A stretch of DNA of 10,348 nt from Candidatus Accumulibacter iunctus (lineage in GTDB: Bacteria; Pseudomonadota; Gammaproteobacteria; Burkholderiales; Rhodocyclaceae), in NCBI GenBank assembly GCA_002345025.1, contig DDUX01000050.1, forward strand, positions 1 through 10,348, written 5' to 3'. The position numbers and the translations under genes are program-made. This document shows, one piece after another, positions 1 to 6,957 of this stretch (position 1 is its first letter; each line of letters begins with the position of its first letter). The notes under the pieces are model-generated. The model worked only from the letters and a program-made list of their open reading frames with translations. It was not told the DNA's origin and searched no databases.

Positions 1-3000
1 GCCGGCTCCTGCCGGTCGGCGGCGGTGATCATCAGACGCGGCCAGTAGGCAGACCCGCCACGATCGAACAGGCGCCGCCGCCAGCCCTCGCCCTGCTGCA
101 GTTGTGGCCGACAGACCAGCGCGACGCCGTGGCGGCCGAGCAGTCCGGCGAGGCGCTCGGGCACCCGGCGCAAGGCATAGGCGGCGGTGATCGCGGTATC
201 CTGGTAGAGCTCGACGATGTCGACCCGACTGACCCGGATGTGGCGCCGGGTTGCCTCGTGGAAGCGCGCGTTGGCCTCGACGACCCCGCGCACCAGCGCT
301 TCGACGGAAGCCGCGACCGAAACACTGGCCGACGAATTGTAGCCGAGGAGCAGCGTCGCCAGCGGCAGGTCACGATCCTCGTCGCCGAGCACGTCGATCG
401 CCTGCAACAGATAGCGCAGCACACCCGCCCGCACCGCAGCAGTCAGATCCTCGACGTTCAGGCTGCCGTCGTAGCTCCCGAGACCACAGACGACGGCGCC
501 ACGCAGCGACCCGCGCCGCCGTTCCTGTGCGTTCGGCAGTCGCAGCACCACCGTCGCACTGCCCCGCGGCCCGGCATAGAGGCCGAGGTTGTAGCGTTCG
601 CCGAGATCGCCGTCGAGCAGTTCGCGGTCGATCAGCGCCTCGGCGCCGGAAATTGGATCCTGCTCGTAGTGACCGAGCAGGATCGGCTGCTCGAGGAAAC
701 GCAGGTCCATCGCCCGCACCACCACTTCCAGCCGGCGCTTCGAGCGCGGCGCGACGCGGTTGCGCGGCGCGCCTCCGAGCAGGCCGACGGCCACCGCTTC
801 GCCGCTCGCCAGCAGCGGCGGTCCGGCGTCATAGACAACCGGCCGCGCCTCGCCATCGCCGCGCACCGCCGGCGGACTGCGCAGCAACGCCCCGGTGGCG
901 CCGCTGTGCAGCAGTTCGGCGAGCGCCGGGTGATACTCGCCGGTCGAAGGCAGATCGCCGTGCTGCGCCGGCATGTAGTAGTAACTGCCGACGTTGTCGA
1001 TCCGCCCCGAGGCCCAAGTCACCGTGCCGTCACCCTGCGTCGTACCGACCAGCTTCAGCCGCCCCTTCTCCTCGCGGATGCCGCACGGCGTGTTGCGCGC
1101 GACGCCGAAGACATAGACCGACTGCTGCTCGTATTCCTTCGGCAGTGCGGGCGTCGGCGCACCATCCTGCCGCCAGAGCCAGCTGCCCTCGTCGAGCTCC
1201 GCCTGGCTCGGTGTTGCCGACTGGCCGTCGCCAAACCAGAAATCCTTCACCTTCTGCCGGTAGTCCTGCCAGGTCTCGGCGCGCTCGAAGCTCTGGCCGC
1301 CGAGGCCACCGTCCGGTTGCCCCTGAAAGCAGTCGACGAAACCCGGCTTTGGCAGCAACTGCAGGGCGCCACGGAAGCCCGAGACAATCTGCAGCACTTC
1401 GCGCATGTCGTGCCGGACATCGAGTCGCACCAGCGAGCGCAGCGTGTCGCCCTTGCCGAGCAGATTCTCGACCATCGAGTAGGCGCCCTGGTTCGGCGTG
1501 CCGAGCATCACCAGACGGGCGCCCGGCCGCGCCATCAGCGCATCCATCACCGGCCGCCGCCGATGGATGCAGGCACGCACGACGAGACCGCCCATGCTGT
1601 GCGCCAGCAGCCGGATCGGCTTTTGCGTCTCCTGCAGCAGCCGATCGAGCAGCGCCGCCAGGCGTTCGCCAAGCACGTCGAGCGGCTGCCGCCAGTCGTA
1701 GGCAAAGCACTCGACACGGTGGCTGGCGGCGAGAAACCTGCAGAGATCGCCATAGAACATGCCGAACAGCTCCTCCGCCTCGACTTCCGGCTGCCCCCAG
1801 GCGATCTCTTCGAGACCGCCACTGGCAATGTCGAGCGGATCGAACCAGACACGGTCGCGGCGCCTGACGTGCAGGTGCGACCCCATCACGCCGGGCAGGA
1901 CGACGACCACCGGCAGATCGGCGACCGCCGTTTCGCCAGCGCGCCGCAGCCGGGCGCCGGGCATGGCGGCGTCGGCGAAAGGCCCCGGCAACGGCCGGAA
2001 AGCGGCCAGCGAGCCGACGTCGCTGCTCACCAGCCAGTCACGCAGAGCCGCCCGCGTGTCGATGTTGCTGAAATAGGCGAAATGCGATACCGCCGCGCCA
2101 CGGTCGAACAACGCCCGCGCCCGCGCCTGCGGCGCGATGCCGGCGTACATCGAATCGGTATCGACGACCAGGTCGTTGTCGATGTTGTCGAAGAGCAGGA
2201 AGTCGGTCAGCAGCACCCCCAGGCGCTGCAGCAGGCCGCCGCCCTCGATGTCGCCGGCGATCACCGCCATCTCGATTCCCGGGCGTACCGGCGCCTCGCG
2301 CAGCAGGCGCGCCATCGGTGATTCCGGCAGCATCGCCTCGAGGCCCGGCACCAGGTGGGCACTCGTCCGCCGCCGGGCGATCTCGAGCACCACACGCTTG
2401 AAGGCCGAATAGAGCGGGTTGCCGAAGAAGAACGGGATCTGTCCGAGCAGCGTCAACAGCCCGGAGAGGAAGACGTCGAGGTTGCCGCTGGCCAGCCGCG
2501 TTCCCTGCGCCGGGCTGGCGACCCGCACGTAGCGCTGGACGACCAGCTTCTTCGCCGCCAGCTCGCTGGCCAGAGCCCGCAACTGCTGCCGCTGTTCGCC
2601 ATGCGCGTCGCCGATCTCGCGCTGCACGACCTGCGCGGCGGCGGGGTCGGTCTCGCCGGTGGCCGGCAGGTCACTGCGGTAGTGCTCGATCAGGTGGTCG
2701 AAATTCTCCATACAGATGAGATCGCCGACCAGGCCGCCACGCGAGTGCGAAACCAGACTGAGCTGCAGGCCATCCGGCAGCGCCGCCAGCAACTGCCGCG
2801 CGTTCTCGATCGGGCTCTCGGACAGCGTCCGGTGTTCGAAGGCGTAGATGCGACCGTTGAACTGCCGCTCGAGAACGCTCCACAGCTCGCGCTCGTCGAG
2901 CTGCAGGTCGCCGAAGCTGCCGCGCGTGCTCGACCCCGTGCCGTGGATGAAGACGAGGACCGGCTCACCCGCGGCGGCGGCGGCCAGAAGCTCCTGCTGC

Positions 3001-3647
3001 GCCCGCGTCCGCGCCTGCTCGTCCGACTCCGCGGCGGGCGCAGCGCCGCGCAACGGCTGCCAGCAGTAGACCCCCGGCTGCCGCTCCAGTCGCTTCTCGA
3101 TCGCCCACATCAGCGCCTTGGTGCCGAGCCAGGAAACGCCCAGCTCGACGGCATCGGACTCCCTGCCTTTGGTCAGCTCGCCGAGCCTCTGCCTGGCGTC
3201 GGTGATGATCGCGTCTTCACTGGTGCCGACCGCCAGCGCGAAAATGCGGCTGATCAGGCCGCCGACGAGATCGCCGGCGAGCCCGCGCGTCGCCGCGCCG
3301 TCGCTGCGCAGGCGGTCGAACAGGATCTCGCCCTGGCTGCCGAGGAGATCCGGCCGACTGCGCGCCAGCGACGCCTGCAGCTCGCTGGCGCTGGTGATCA
3401 GTACGCCGCCGTCAGCCAGCTCGATGACCAGCACCTCGTCCGCCTGCGCCGCGTACTGCTGGCTGACGGCGGTGGAGCCGCGCGCCGTCGCGCCGAGCTC
3501 GAAGCAGGCCCGCTGCTGCAGGTAGCCCGCCGGCATGAAGGGATCATCGCCGGCATCGGCGGCGCGCCGGACGTTGCGCAGCAGCGGCGGCAAAGGCGCC
3601 TGATCCTGCGGTGTGGCAGTCAGATCGAGAATGGTGGTCGGCGACAT
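1..3647 (-). CDS. Giant protein with two tandem alpha/beta-hydrolase-like domains, 3' end outside window
   Basis: The frame stays open from an ATG at 3647 (GGAG Shine-Dalgarno eight bases upstream) to the left edge, giving at least 1215 residues with no stop. The first hydrolase-like domain has an oxyanion-type HGTGSS motif at residues 235-240 and a nucleophile elbow SHSRGG with Ser302. The second resembles lecithin:cholesterol acyltransferase-type lipases: LPGVMGS near 584-590, AHSMGG with Ser684, and LGTPNQG near 715-721. A third region after about residue 880 contains the stretch VVCGLGSYDG near 1050 and I do not recognise it; large proteins of this kind often end in a CHAT protease domain, but none is visible here. 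No signal peptide or membrane segment is evident, so a cytoplasmic location is inferred. It lies 130 bases downstream of the caspase gene on the same strand. Existence of the gene is near certain; substrate and function are unknown. Confidence 0.88.
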   Translation of the reverse strand, partial: MSPTTILDLTATPQDQAPLPPLLRNVRRAADAGDDPFMPAGYLQQRACFELGATARGSTAVSQQYAAQADEVLVIELADGGVLITSASELQASLARSRPDLLGSQGEILFDRLRSDGAATRGLAGDLVGGLISRIFALAVGTSEDAIITDARQRLGELTKGRESDAVELGVSWLGTKALMWAIEKRLERQPGVYCWQPLRGAAPAAESDEQARTRAQQELLAAAAAGEPVLVFIHGTGSSTRGSFGDLQLDERELWSVLERQFNGRIYAFEHRTLSESPIENARQLLAALPDGLQLSLVSHSRGGLVGDLICMENFDHLIEHYRSDLPATGETDPAAAQVVQREIGDAHGEQRQQLRALASELAAKKLVVQRYVRVASPAQGTRLASGNLDVFLSGLLTLLGQIPFFFGNPLYSAFKRVVLEIARRRTSAHLVPGLEAMLPESPMARLLREAPVRPGIEMAVIAGDIEGGGLLQRLGVLLTDFLLFDNIDNDLVVDTDSMYAGIAPQARARALFDRGAAVSHFAYFSNIDTRAALRDWLVSSDVGSLAAFRPLPGPFADAAMPGARLRRAGETAVADLPVVVVLPGVMGSHLHVRRRDRVWFDPLDIASGGLEEIAWGQPEVEAEELFGMFYGDLCRFLAASHRVECFAYDWRQPLDVLGERLAALLDRLLQETQKPIRLLAHSMGGLVVRACIHRRRPVMDALMARPGARLVMLGTPNQGAYSMVENLLGKGDTLRSLVRLDVRHDMREVLQIVSGFRGALQLLPKPGFVDCFQGQPDGGLGGQSFERAETWQDYRQKVKDFWFGDGQSATPSQAELDEGSWLWRQDGAPTPALPKEYEQQSVYVFGVARNTPCGIREEKGRLKLVGTTQGDGTVTWASGRIDNVGSYYYMPAQHGDLPSTGEYHPALAELLHSGATGALLRSPPAVRGDGEARPVVYDAGPPLLASGEAVAVGLLGGAPRNRVAPRSKRRLEVVVRAMDLRFLEQPILLGHYEQDPISGAEALIDRELLDGDLGERYNLGLYAGPRGSATVVLRLPNAQERRRGSLRGAVVCGLGSYDGSLNVEDLTAAVRAGVLRYLLQAIDVLGDEDRDLPLATLLLGYNSSASVSVAASVEALVRGVVEANARFHEATRRHIRVSRVDIVELYQDTAITAAYALRRVPERLAGLLGRHGVALVCRPQLQQGEGWRRRLFDRGGSAYWPRLMITAADRQEP

Positions 3648-3736
3648 CTTGCTCTCCTTCAGGCTGGCCGTGCGCGACGGATGAACCCGGCAGTGAGCGG
3701 CCGCCACCTGGGGCACCGCAACGCCGGCGTGCGGGG

Positions 3737-3765
3737 ACGGTGCGAGCGCATGACGCCCGCACCGT
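3737..3765 (-). other. Strong intercistronic hairpin between caspase and giant hydrolase genes
   Basis: An inverted repeat pairs 3737-3744 with 3758-3765 (8 bp perfect), then, past one A/C mismatch, 3746-3748 with 3754-3756, leaving a 5-base loop. It begins 12 bases after the caspase stop codon. No T-run follows on the minus strand, so it is not a classical intrinsic terminator. It could stabilise the upstream message, be a processing site, or lower expression of the downstream gene. Confidence 0.6.
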
Positions 3766-3777
3766 GTGGCTGGCAGA

Positions 3778-4617
3778 TCAGGTGAAGATCTTGCGCTGGC
3801 GCGCGTCGGCGCTGCCGAAGATCTGCGGCGTCTGCGGGTATGAGGCCGACGGCAGGTTGGCCGGCGTGATGCGGGCATGCCAGTCGGCGTAGGTGGCGTT
3901 GGCGGGCAGCGCGCGCAGGGTCTTCAGCGCGTAATAGCTGAAGGCACCGCAGGGACGGCCGCCGATCCGCGCGTCGTAGCTGAAGTTGTTCGGCCCTTCC
4001 TTGCACCCGGCGAGCAGCAGGTCGCCGGCCATGCGCGACAGCGCGCCGGCAAAGGGCGACAAGCCGGAGGTCACCTGCACCGTCGTCATTGGCTGACCGC
4101 TGAACCCGCGTGGCAACTGGTCGGCAGGCAGCCAGTTGCCCATCGGCATGAAACGCGGCCGCGGCGCGTCCTCGGCGTCCGGATCGGCAAGCGCGGCTCG
4201 CGTCACCGTCCCCGAGTGACAACTGTCCGAGATCAGCAGCAGCCGCACGCCCGCCTTGCGCGCGGCAAACAGGGTGTTGATCTCGTCGTCGATCAAGGCG
4301 CCGCCGGTCTGCAGGTCGTAGGGACAGAGCGCCTCGTCGAGCCCGTCGACTTCGTCGCCATTGAGGTCGGGGACATAGGTCCCGTGGCCGGAGAAGGTGA
4401 TCATGACGACATCGCCACTGACTGCCGACGCGATCAGCGACTGCATGCCGCTGACCATCGCCGCCTTCGTCGCCTGGCTGTCAATCAGCTTGCTGACGGC
4501 GAAACCGCGCGCCGCCAGCTCGCCCGCCCAGTCGTTGGCGTCGTTGACGCAGCCGCTCAGGTCCATGTGCGTGCCCGGATAGTTGTTGACGCCAATGCAG
4601 AGTGCGCGTTTGCTCAT
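3778..4617 (-). CDS. Caspase-family (peptidase C14, metacaspase-like) protease
   Basis: This 279-residue protein has the p20-type caspase core. It begins with beta-strand MSKRALCIGVNNYPG, has the catalytic histidine in ITFSGHGTY (His78) and the catalytic cysteine in ISDSCHSG (Cys133, with Asp131 before it), and ends with the metacaspase-like block GAFSYY near 225-229 and QTPQIFGS near 262-269. The Asn-Asp-Ala pattern near residues 25-27 is also typical. Both dyad residues are present, so it should be active; metacaspase relatives usually cut after Arg or Lys, but specificity here is not proven. There is no signal peptide and no extra sensor or effector domain, so it probably works as a stand-alone cytoplasmic protease. 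A good Shine-Dalgarno (AGGAGA) precedes the ATG. The large two-hydrolase gene follows on the same strand and may be its partner or substrate, which is inference. Confidence 0.95.
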   Translation of the reverse strand: MSKRALCIGVNNYPGTHMDLSGCVNDANDWAGELAARGFAVSKLIDSQATKAAMVSGMQSLIASAVSGDVVMITFSGHGTYVPDLNGDEVDGLDEALCPYDLQTGGALIDDEINTLFAARKAGVRLLLISDSCHSGTVTRAALADPDAEDAPRPRFMPMGNWLPADQLPRGFSGQPMTTVQVTSGLSPFAGALSRMAGDLLLAGCKEGPNNFSYDARIGGRPCGAFSYYALKTLRALPANATYADWHARITPANLPSASYPQTPQIFGSADARQRKIFT

Positions 4618-4662
4618 GACTGTCTCCTGCGAATTAATGATTTATCGGGGATTGCGATCCTC

Positions 4663-4690
4663 AGTGTAGCAAGCGCGCGGCGAATGACAA
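4663..4690 (-). promoter_or_regulatory. Sigma70-type promoter for the caspase unit
   Basis: On the minus strand TTGTCA (plus positions 4685-4690) and TACACT (4663-4668) are separated by 16 bases, close to the consensus -35 and -10 boxes. The expected transcription start near 4656 would give a leader of about 39 bases before the caspase ATG at 4617. It lies just downstream of the terminator of the preceding gene, which fits an independent transcription unit. Confidence 0.6.
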
Positions 4691-4762
4691 CCCCCGCGTC
4701 GTCGCCGACCCGCACGCCGGCGGCGACGCGGCAGGCGCGGCCACGGCCGGGAGTCAGCGGGC

Positions 4763-4792
4763 AAAAAAAAAGCGAGCCCACCAGGGGCTCGC
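4763..4792 (-). terminator. Rho-independent terminator of the OmpA-like gene
   Basis: A perfect 8-bp stem (4785-4792 with 4772-4779) with a 5-base loop is followed, in the minus direction, by nine consecutive T residues (A-run 4763-4771 on the plus strand). It lies 19 bases beyond the stop codon of the OmpA-like gene and is the clearest intrinsic terminator in the window. Confidence 0.92.
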
Positions 4793-4811
4793 CTTTGCAG
4801 CGCGTCGACGA

Positions 4812-5279
4812 CTATTGCACGCGAATCTCGACCCGGCGACCTTCCTCCGGGGTGCCGCTGCCGACGGTCGACTCGGGGCGGCGCAACTTCACGCGGACGG
4901 CAGCAACGCCTCCCGCCACCAGCACGTCGCGCACCGCAACGGCACGGGCCATGGCCAGTTGGGCGTTGTGTTTCGGATCACCCGAAGCGTCGTGGAAACC
5001 CGACAGGAGGACGATCGCCTTCGGCGTCGCCGCGAGCACCTGATTCGTCCGCACCACCACCAGGTTGTCCTCATCGACGAACACCGCCTGGTCGACGGAG
5101 AAATAGACCTTCATCAGCGGTTCGCCGACCGGCGCGATGTCGCTGACTGCGGCCGTTGCCGACGGCAACGCCGGCGACGCTCCAGCACTGAAGAAAACGG
5201 CCGCGACACAGAGCGCGATACCGCCGACCACCCCCGCAACCACACCCGCTACTTCGTCCTCATCGTCGTGCGCCGACAT
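4812..5279 (-). CDS. Membrane-anchored OmpA-like peptidoglycan-binding protein
   Basis: This 155-residue protein has a short acidic N-terminus (DDEDE), one hydrophobic segment at about residues 10-32 and an OmpA C-terminal-like domain at about 57-155. The diagnostic motif GFHDASGDPKHN...ARAVAV contains Asp97 and Arg112, the spacing expected for the pair that holds diaminopimelate of peptidoglycan, and the domain ends with the usual GRRVEIRV strand. I infer an uncleaved anchor in the inner membrane with the domain in the periplasm; there is no beta-barrel, so it is not a porin. The ATG follows a GGGAGAGGA ribosome-binding site. The 145 bases upstream hold a possible -10 box (TAGAAT, plus positions 5329-5334) without a convincing -35 box, and a small hairpin (5302-5318). 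It ends in its own terminator, so it is probably not co-transcribed with the caspase gene. Confidence 0.9.
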   Translation of the reverse strand: MSAHDDEDEVAGVVAGVVGGIALCVAAVFFSAGASPALPSATAAVSDIAPVGEPLMKVYFSVDQAVFVDEDNLVVVRTNQVLAATPKAIVLLSGFHDASGDPKHNAQLAMARAVAVRDVLVAGGVAAVRVKLRRPESTVGSGTPEEGRRVEIRVQ

Positions 5280-5424
5280 GTTCCTCTCCCAAGGCAGATT
5301 GCTGGGCCCGCCGCCCAGACCAGCTCCGATTCTACTCCCGATGGCGTCCGGAGAATACCATCACGGGAACTTCGGGAATCGGCGGGAGCGCGGTGAACAC
5401 CGGCACATGCGCTGCAGCAGCCGC

Positions 5425-5775
5425 TCACTCCGGCGTCAGCTGGCGATAGTGGCGAAGCTGCAGGAAACGGGCAACTTCCTCGATCTCCTCGTCGCTCCAG
5501 CGCAGCGATGCCATCTCCTGCCAGCGGCGAACCTCCGCACGCAGGCTCCGCCAGTCGCTCACCAGCCGCCGGTCGCGCCAGTGCAGCTCGCGGTCGTGAC
5601 AGGCAATGCAATGCGTCGCGTACAGCAACTCGCCGCGTGATGGCGCGCGCTCGTCGTCGGCGGCGACGGCAAGCGGCGCGGCGAGGACGGCCATGCCGAC
5701 GGCGGCGATCAGTCGCGGCCAGATGCTCTTCCCCGCCCGCGCCAACAGCCGGTCTACCTCTGCAGGAGCCGTCAT
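5425..5775 (-). CDS. Small single-heme c-type cytochrome
   Basis: This 116-residue protein has an N-terminal hydrophobic segment at about 21-37 followed by AVAADDE, consistent with a Sec signal peptide cleaved near residue 38-39, and one heme-attachment motif CIACH (Cys56, Cys59, His60). His60 is the proximal heme ligand; Met88 is a possible distal ligand. The segments HWRDRR and DWRSLRAEVRRWQ, then WSDEEIEEVARFL, resemble a family of small periplasmic cytochromes that I know only as uncharacterised electron carriers. The chosen ATG sits one base after the hsp20 stop (TAGCATG), with no good Shine-Dalgarno, so it may be translated by coupling. The redox partner is not evident from the neighbours. 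A longer reading upstream exists in this frame but overlaps hsp20 and is arginine-rich, so I reject it. Confidence 0.88.
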   Translation of the reverse strand: MTAPAEVDRLLARAGKSIWPRLIAAVGMAVLAAPLAVAADDERAPSRGELLYATHCIACHDRELHWRDRRLVSDWRSLRAEVRRWQEMASLRWSDEEIEEVARFLQLRHYRQLTPE

Positions 5776-5776
5776 G

Positions 5777-6313
5777 CTAGTCGACCGGTACCTGTCTGCC
5801 CTTGGCAACGGGCGTCTTCGGCAGACTGACTTCGAGCACGCCGTCCTTGAAGACCGCCTTCGCCGCCTCGCTATCGACCGCTGCCGGCAGCGGCAGCGAA
5901 CGCGAGAACGAACTCGACCGGATCTCGCGGCGGCGATAGTCGCCCTTCTCGTCGGCGTCTTCCTGCCTGCTCTGCGCCTGGATCGTGATCGCATCGGCGG
6001 TCAGCGAGATCGAGATCTCGTCCTTGCTGACGCCCGGCAGCTCGGCCCGTACGACGACCTCGTTCTCGCGATCGATCAGGTCGACTGCCGGCGCACGAAA
6101 GCTCGGGCCTTCCAACCATGTCGGCCATTCACGCTCGAACGGCCGCATCCAGCGGCCGGGCGAGAAGCCGGCAAACATCCGGTCCATCATCCGCTCCATC
6201 TGTTCGAAGCGCTCCTCGAAACCCTTGAACGGCGCCAAACCGCCGCGCTGCACGGCAACCGACTTGCCGCCCTGCTCTTCGCCGGCCCCGGATCCGCTGT
6301 CCTTGTCGCTCAT
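5777..6313 (-). CDS. Small heat-shock protein, Hsp20/alpha-crystallin family
   Basis: This 178-residue protein is an ATP-independent holdase chaperone that binds unfolding proteins. The alpha-crystallin domain spans about residues 73-167, with AVDLIDRENEVVVRAELPGV at its start, REIRSSSFSRSLPLP in the middle and the family signature A-x-x-F-K-D-GVL at 153-160. The C-terminal RQVPVD offers a V-P-V version of the I-x-I oligomerisation motif. The N-terminal arm (1-72) includes a Met/Phe-rich stretch, QMERMMDRMFAGF, usual for these proteins. The frame is open further upstream, but the start at 6313 is supported by GAGGAGAG just before it and by the length normal for the family. The cytochrome gene follows with a one-base gap. 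Expression probably depends on the promoter and structured leader described separately. Confidence 0.95.
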   Translation of the reverse strand: MSDKDSGSGAGEEQGGKSVAVQRGGLAPFKGFEERFEQMERMMDRMFAGFSPGRWMRPFEREWPTWLEGPSFRAPAVDLIDRENEVVVRAELPGVSKDEISISLTADAITIQAQSRQEDADEKGDYRRREIRSSSFSRSLPLPAAVDSEAAKAVFKDGVLEVSLPKTPVAKGRQVPVD

Positions 6314-6479
6314 GACTCTCTCCTCAACAAAAGCTTCCCTCGCCGCCACGTTCGGCGGCGACGGGCAGCCACTGCGCCACCGCCGCTCACCAGCCCGGGA
6401 GGCACTCAACCAGACGATCATCTCTCTCGCGGCGAGCGACCGAGCCGCAGAACTGCTCTGCGGCACAATCACCCTCACC
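6314..6479 (-). promoter_or_regulatory. Structured 5' leader of hsp20, candidate RNA thermometer
   Basis: Between the inferred transcription start and the hsp20 ATG lie about 166 bases with two perfect hairpins: 6444-6451 with 6457-6464 (8 bp, 5-base loop) and 6340-6347 with 6354-6361 (8 bp, 6-base loop). The second ends about 20 bases before the ribosome-binding site. Multi-hairpin leaders that mask the ribosome-binding site are known for bacterial small heat-shock genes (ROSE-type elements). Here I see the hairpins but no convincing pairing over GAGGAG, only a weak CCTC in the leader at 6397-6407, so the thermometer role is inference. Confidence 0.35.
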
Positions 6480-6485
6480 GCTGCT

Positions 6486-6513
6486 AACATAGTTGCTGCC
6501 CGGCAAAAATCAA
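6486..6513 (-). promoter_or_regulatory. Sigma70-like promoter upstream of hsp20
   Basis: On the minus strand TTGATT (plus 6508-6513) and TATGTT (6486-6491) are separated by 16 bases. The region lies in the divergent gap between hsp20 and the thioredoxin-like gene. CTTGAT overlaps the start of the heat-shock sigma32 consensus (CTTGAA), but there is no CCCCAT-like -10 box at the right distance, so housekeeping sigma is the better reading. Confidence 0.5.
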
Positions 6514-6568
6514 GCCCTTCCGCGCCCCGACGCCAGGCAACAGGCCGCGGAACCGTCCCGGAGGAATC

Positions 6569-6925
6569 ATGCCCAGCAGCCACACCGACGCCAGCGAACC
6601 ATCGCGCCGCGACATAGACGCCATCGGCGGAGCCTTGCTGATCGAGTTCGGCGCCCGCTGGTGCGGCCACTGCCAAGCCCTGCAGGCGCCGCTGGCGCAA
6701 GCCCTGACCGCGTATCCGGCGATCCGGCACCTGCAGATCGAGGATGGCCCGGGCCGCCCGCTCGGCCGCTCGTTCGGGGTCCGCTTGTGGCCGACGCTGG
6801 TCTTCCTCCACCAGGGACAGGAGATCGCCCGCCTGGTGCGGCCGCCGGCTGCAGACACGATCGAGCAGGCGCTCGCCGCGCTCCACCTCCGGTCGGCCAA
6901 CCCGCAGTGCCAGGATCTGGCCTGA
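6569..6925 (+). CDS. Thioredoxin-like protein with WCGHC active site
   Basis: This 118-residue protein has a thioredoxin fold. The redox motif WCGHC sits at residues 31-35 after the strand LLIEFGAR, and the cis-proline loop is WPTLVF at 74-79. The active site has His in place of the Pro of classical thioredoxin (WCGPC), as in some thioredoxin-related and disulfide-isomerase-like proteins, which tends to make the disulfide more oxidising. No signal peptide is seen, so it should act in the cytoplasm as a dithiol-disulfide oxidoreductase. The start has a strong GGAGG four bases before the ATG. The macrodomain gene follows 32 bases later and is probably in the same operon. I found no good promoter on this strand in the divergent gap. 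Confidence 0.93.
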   Translation: MPSSHTDASEPSRRDIDAIGGALLIEFGARWCGHCQALQAPLAQALTAYPAIRHLQIEDGPGRPLGRSFGVRLWPTLVFLHQGQEIARLVRPPAADTIEQALAALHLRSANPQCQDLA

Positions 6926-6957
6926 CCAGCCGCGCCGCTGCCTGCAGGCGAAACGAC

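Noticed and set aside
102..2321. A 739-residue plus-strand open frame
   Set aside because: It is codon-aligned antisense to the giant minus-strand gene, whose translation carries clear hydrolase motifs. The plus reading is Arg/Gln/His-rich without any motif, as expected for an antisense frame in GC-rich DNA.
2355..3785. A 476-residue plus-strand open frame
   Set aside because: It is the antisense shadow of the N-terminal third of the giant gene and has no recognisable family motif.
3877..5043. A 388-residue plus-strand open frame opposite the caspase and OmpA-like genes
   Set aside because: It crosses two real genes, a promoter and a terminator on the other strand, and its translation looks random.
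5777..6886. Extended 369-residue reading of hsp20
   Set aside because: The extra N-terminus overlaps the divergent thioredoxin-like gene and the promoter region and has no Hsp20 features; the ATG at 6313 has a good ribosome-binding site.
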